7,755 nt of DNA, taken from NCBI GenBank assembly GCA_020860885.1, contig JAJBTS010000417.1, positions 1 to 7,755 on the forward strand, read 5' to 3'. Numbering within the stretch: the first letter of the stretch is position 1; each line of letters begins with the position of its first letter. The position numbers and the translations under genes were made by a program. Below are positions 6,441-7,755 of the stretch, in pieces. This DNA comes from Bacteroidales bacterium. GTDB lineage: Bacteria > Bacteroidota > Bacteroidia > Bacteroidales > Azobacteroidaceae. The notes under the pieces are model-generated. The model was given only the letters and a program-made list of their open reading frames with translations. It was not told the origin of the DNA and did not search any database.

Positions 6441-6483
6441 AGTAAAATAAAAAGAATTCCGGTCGGGGTTGACCGGAACTCTT
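6441..6483 (-). terminator. Terminator-like hairpin upstream of greA (terminator or attenuator)
   Basis: The 8-bp perfect stem ttccggtc (6457-6464) and gaccggaa (6471-6478) closes a 6-base loop. Past one A-C mismatch, four more pairs extend it to 6452-6464 with 6471-6483. On the minus strand the stem is followed by TTCTTTTTATTTT, a good U-tract; on the plus strand nothing similar follows. It may end the lipoprotein transcript, but it also lies downstream of the best promoter for greA, so it may attenuate greA. Confidence 0.8.
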
Positions 6484-6506
6484 ACTTGTTAATATTTAAT
6501 ACTTTG

Positions 6507-6538
6507 CAAAGTTAGGATTCTTTTGTTGGAAAGGCAAA
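6507..6538 (-). promoter_or_regulatory. Promoter upstream of greA
   Basis: On the minus strand TTTG (6538-6535) and TAACTTTG (6514-6507) are 20 bases apart, the best match to the Bacteroidetes -33/-7 consensus in the window. Transcription would start near 6500, before the hairpin at 6452-6483. The only alternative nearer to greA is TAAATTTA at 6426-6433, which misses the last consensus base and has no -33 box. Confidence 0.65.
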
Positions 6539-6575
6539 TTTATATGTATGTTTTATAACATAGGGATGTTTTTGC

Positions 6576-7736
6576 TTATTTCAAATATTTTACCACTTCT
6601 TTTTCAAGATCGACATAATTCTCAACTCGGAAAACAATTTCTCCTTCTCTGTTCATTACGAATGTAGTAGGAATATCAGCAACGTTATACAACGTTGCTA
6701 CGTCCGAATAAAGGGATTGCGGATCAATAACGCAGATCCACGGCAAATTCACAGCGGCGTTTTTCCAGATATGGTTATCGGCATCTAAAGAAACCTGATA
6801 AATTTCCAACCCTTTCTCTTTATATTTCCGATAGAGTTCGGCCAGCAAAAGGTTGTGGGTGGGAGATCCTTCCATGGAATAGGCAGTGAAATCTATAATA
6901 GTCACTTTTCCTTTGCAAGCTTCAGACATACGTATTTCTTTATTGTTTATATCCGGGAGATTAATATCAAATAAAGTTTTTCCGCTCGCTTCGTTTAATA
7001 CCAACGGGTTGATCTCCCGAAAGCTGGCTTTAGCGTTTACGTATAGATTTTTTAATTGCACAGCCCTGTCCGATTCAGGATAATGTATGTTCCAGCTGTT
7101 TGCCAATGCACCGAATAACTTGTTGTCTTCTTTGTCGTATGGATTGAATATTAAAAGATTGTTGATCTGCTGAAACAGCGCAAAATAAGCAACCGCCGAT
7201 TTGAAGTCCTGCCCGATAAATTCCTTTGCTTTATCCTTGTATTGGTTTATAGTAGCGTAGGCTTTTTCTTTGAATTCTTCATTCGTGAGTTGATTTGCAT
7301 CGAATTGATTCACCAGATCGTTGTATTCTTTTCTCGTTTTTATTTGTAAAAGGGTCAGTTCCTGAATGTTTTTATTTTTCGTGCCTTTTTCATCCAATGT
7401 ATATTCTGTGGCAAACGTGTTTGCATTACTTTTTACATAGATCGTTTCAGTACTATCTACAGCAAGATTTATCATCTGATTGCCTAAGCGTAATCTGTAA
7501 AAGTCAGGAGCCTTTTTGGGACGTTCTTGTTTGAATTTGAATTTTTCTGAATTTAATTGAGCGGAATCAACCAGAGTGATTCTGGAAATCCCGACATGCT
7601 CCAGGTATAACGTTTTGTTATTTGCATTTGTAATCTCGCCGGAAATAGTAAATTCCTGTTTTTTATCTTTACAACTGAAAAACAAAATGCTGAGAGTAAA
7701 AAGAGGTAAAAGCTTATATATAATTGTTTCTTTCAT
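6576..7736 (-). CDS. DUF4369/thioredoxin-fold lipoprotein lacking the CxxC redox motif
   Basis: Residues 1-21 are a hydrophobic signal peptide ending in LFFSC, with C22 the lipidated Cys; the next residues, KDKK, do not form an acidic surface-export signal, so it is likely anchored facing the periplasm. Residues 27-120 resemble DUF4369 (FTISGEITNANNKTLYLEH and onward). Residues 125-240 are helical and charged. Residues 250-386 have the TlpA/AhpC-like thioredoxin fold: LPDINNKEIRMSE, TIIDFTAYS (279-287), the helix LLLAELYRKYKEKGLEIYQVSLD in two parts (296-318), and ADIPTTFVMNREG with the cis-proline P356. At the place of WCxxC the sequence is SMEGS (287-291), so both redox Cys are absent and thiol-disulfide exchange is not expected. 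A binding or structural role is possible. Only 19 bases upstream are in the window and no promoter is visible in them. Confidence 0.88.
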   Translation of the reverse strand: MKETIIYKLLPLFTLSILFFSCKDKKQEFTISGEITNANNKTLYLEHVGISRITLVDSAQLNSEKFKFKQERPKKAPDFYRLRLGNQMINLAVDSTETIYVKSNANTFATEYTLDEKGTKNKNIQELTLLQIKTRKEYNDLVNQFDANQLTNEEFKEKAYATINQYKDKAKEFIGQDFKSAVAYFALFQQINNLLIFNPYDKEDNKLFGALANSWNIHYPESDRAVQLKNLYVNAKASFREINPLVLNEASGKTLFDINLPDINNKEIRMSEACKGKVTIIDFTAYSMEGSPTHNLLLAELYRKYKEKGLEIYQVSLDADNHIWKNAAVNLPWICVIDPQSLYSDVATLYNVADIPTTFVMNREGEIVFRVENYVDLEKEVVKYLK

Positions 7737-7755
7737 ATAATATCTTGAAATTAAT

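Noticed and set aside
6541..6565. Small A-T hairpin (6-bp stem tatgtt/aacata) after the lipoprotein gene as its terminator
   Set aside because: The stem is short and A-T rich with no U-tract after it; the hairpin at 6452-6483 is a much better candidate.
1..7755. A defence, toxin-antitoxin or other new multi-gene system
   Set aside because: Every sizeable gene belongs to a recognised housekeeping family and the gene neighbourhoods show no cassette of unknown proteins.

Overview
The window looks like an ordinary chromosomal stretch from a member of the Bacteroidales (Bacteroides/Parabacteroides/Dysgonomonas-like). The evidence is several promoter-like TAnnTTTG (-7) boxes, one with a well-spaced TTTG (-33) box, weak Shine-Dalgarno sequences, a DUF4369/thioredoxin-fold lipoprotein, a CBS-less KpsF-type isomerase and a greA-HIT gene pair. 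I see no phage, transposon, CRISPR, tRNA or rRNA sequence, and no frameshifted gene.

Layout. Bases 1-95 carry the end of a 23-bp-period tandem repeat cut by the left edge. Bases 128-163 carry a different repeat with a 7-bp period built on ACTG. A promoter then leads into a 759-residue CPA2-type cation/proton antiporter with a C-terminal universal-stress-like region (+). The gap after it (2494-2646) holds two opposed arrays of the same heptamer that can fold into a long hairpin. Next is a convergent M16 zinc peptidase (-), whose final codon and stop codon lie inside the heptamer array. A 72-bp divergent promoter region separates it from a two-gene operon (+): a SIS-only arabinose-5-phosphate isomerase, then a PfkB-family sugar kinase starting at TTG 8 bp later. 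A strong shared terminator separates that operon from the convergent greA-HIT operon (-), where the two genes overlap by 4 bp (ATGA). Upstream of greA are a good promoter and, between promoter and gene, a terminator-like hairpin. The window ends with a lipoprotein (-) of the DUF4369/TlpA-like type that has lost both redox cysteines.

Functionally the genes are mostly housekeeping: ion homeostasis, proteolysis, Kdo precursor supply for lipopolysaccharide, sugar phosphorylation, rescue of stalled RNA polymerase and nucleotide-conjugate hydrolysis. I did not find a convincing new biological system. The most unusual material is non-coding: the 23-bp repeat, the heptamer arrays around the antiporter gene, and the hairpin in the greA leader. 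In the proteins, the redox-dead thioredoxin fold and the Gly in the antiporter's ion-site motif deserve a look.
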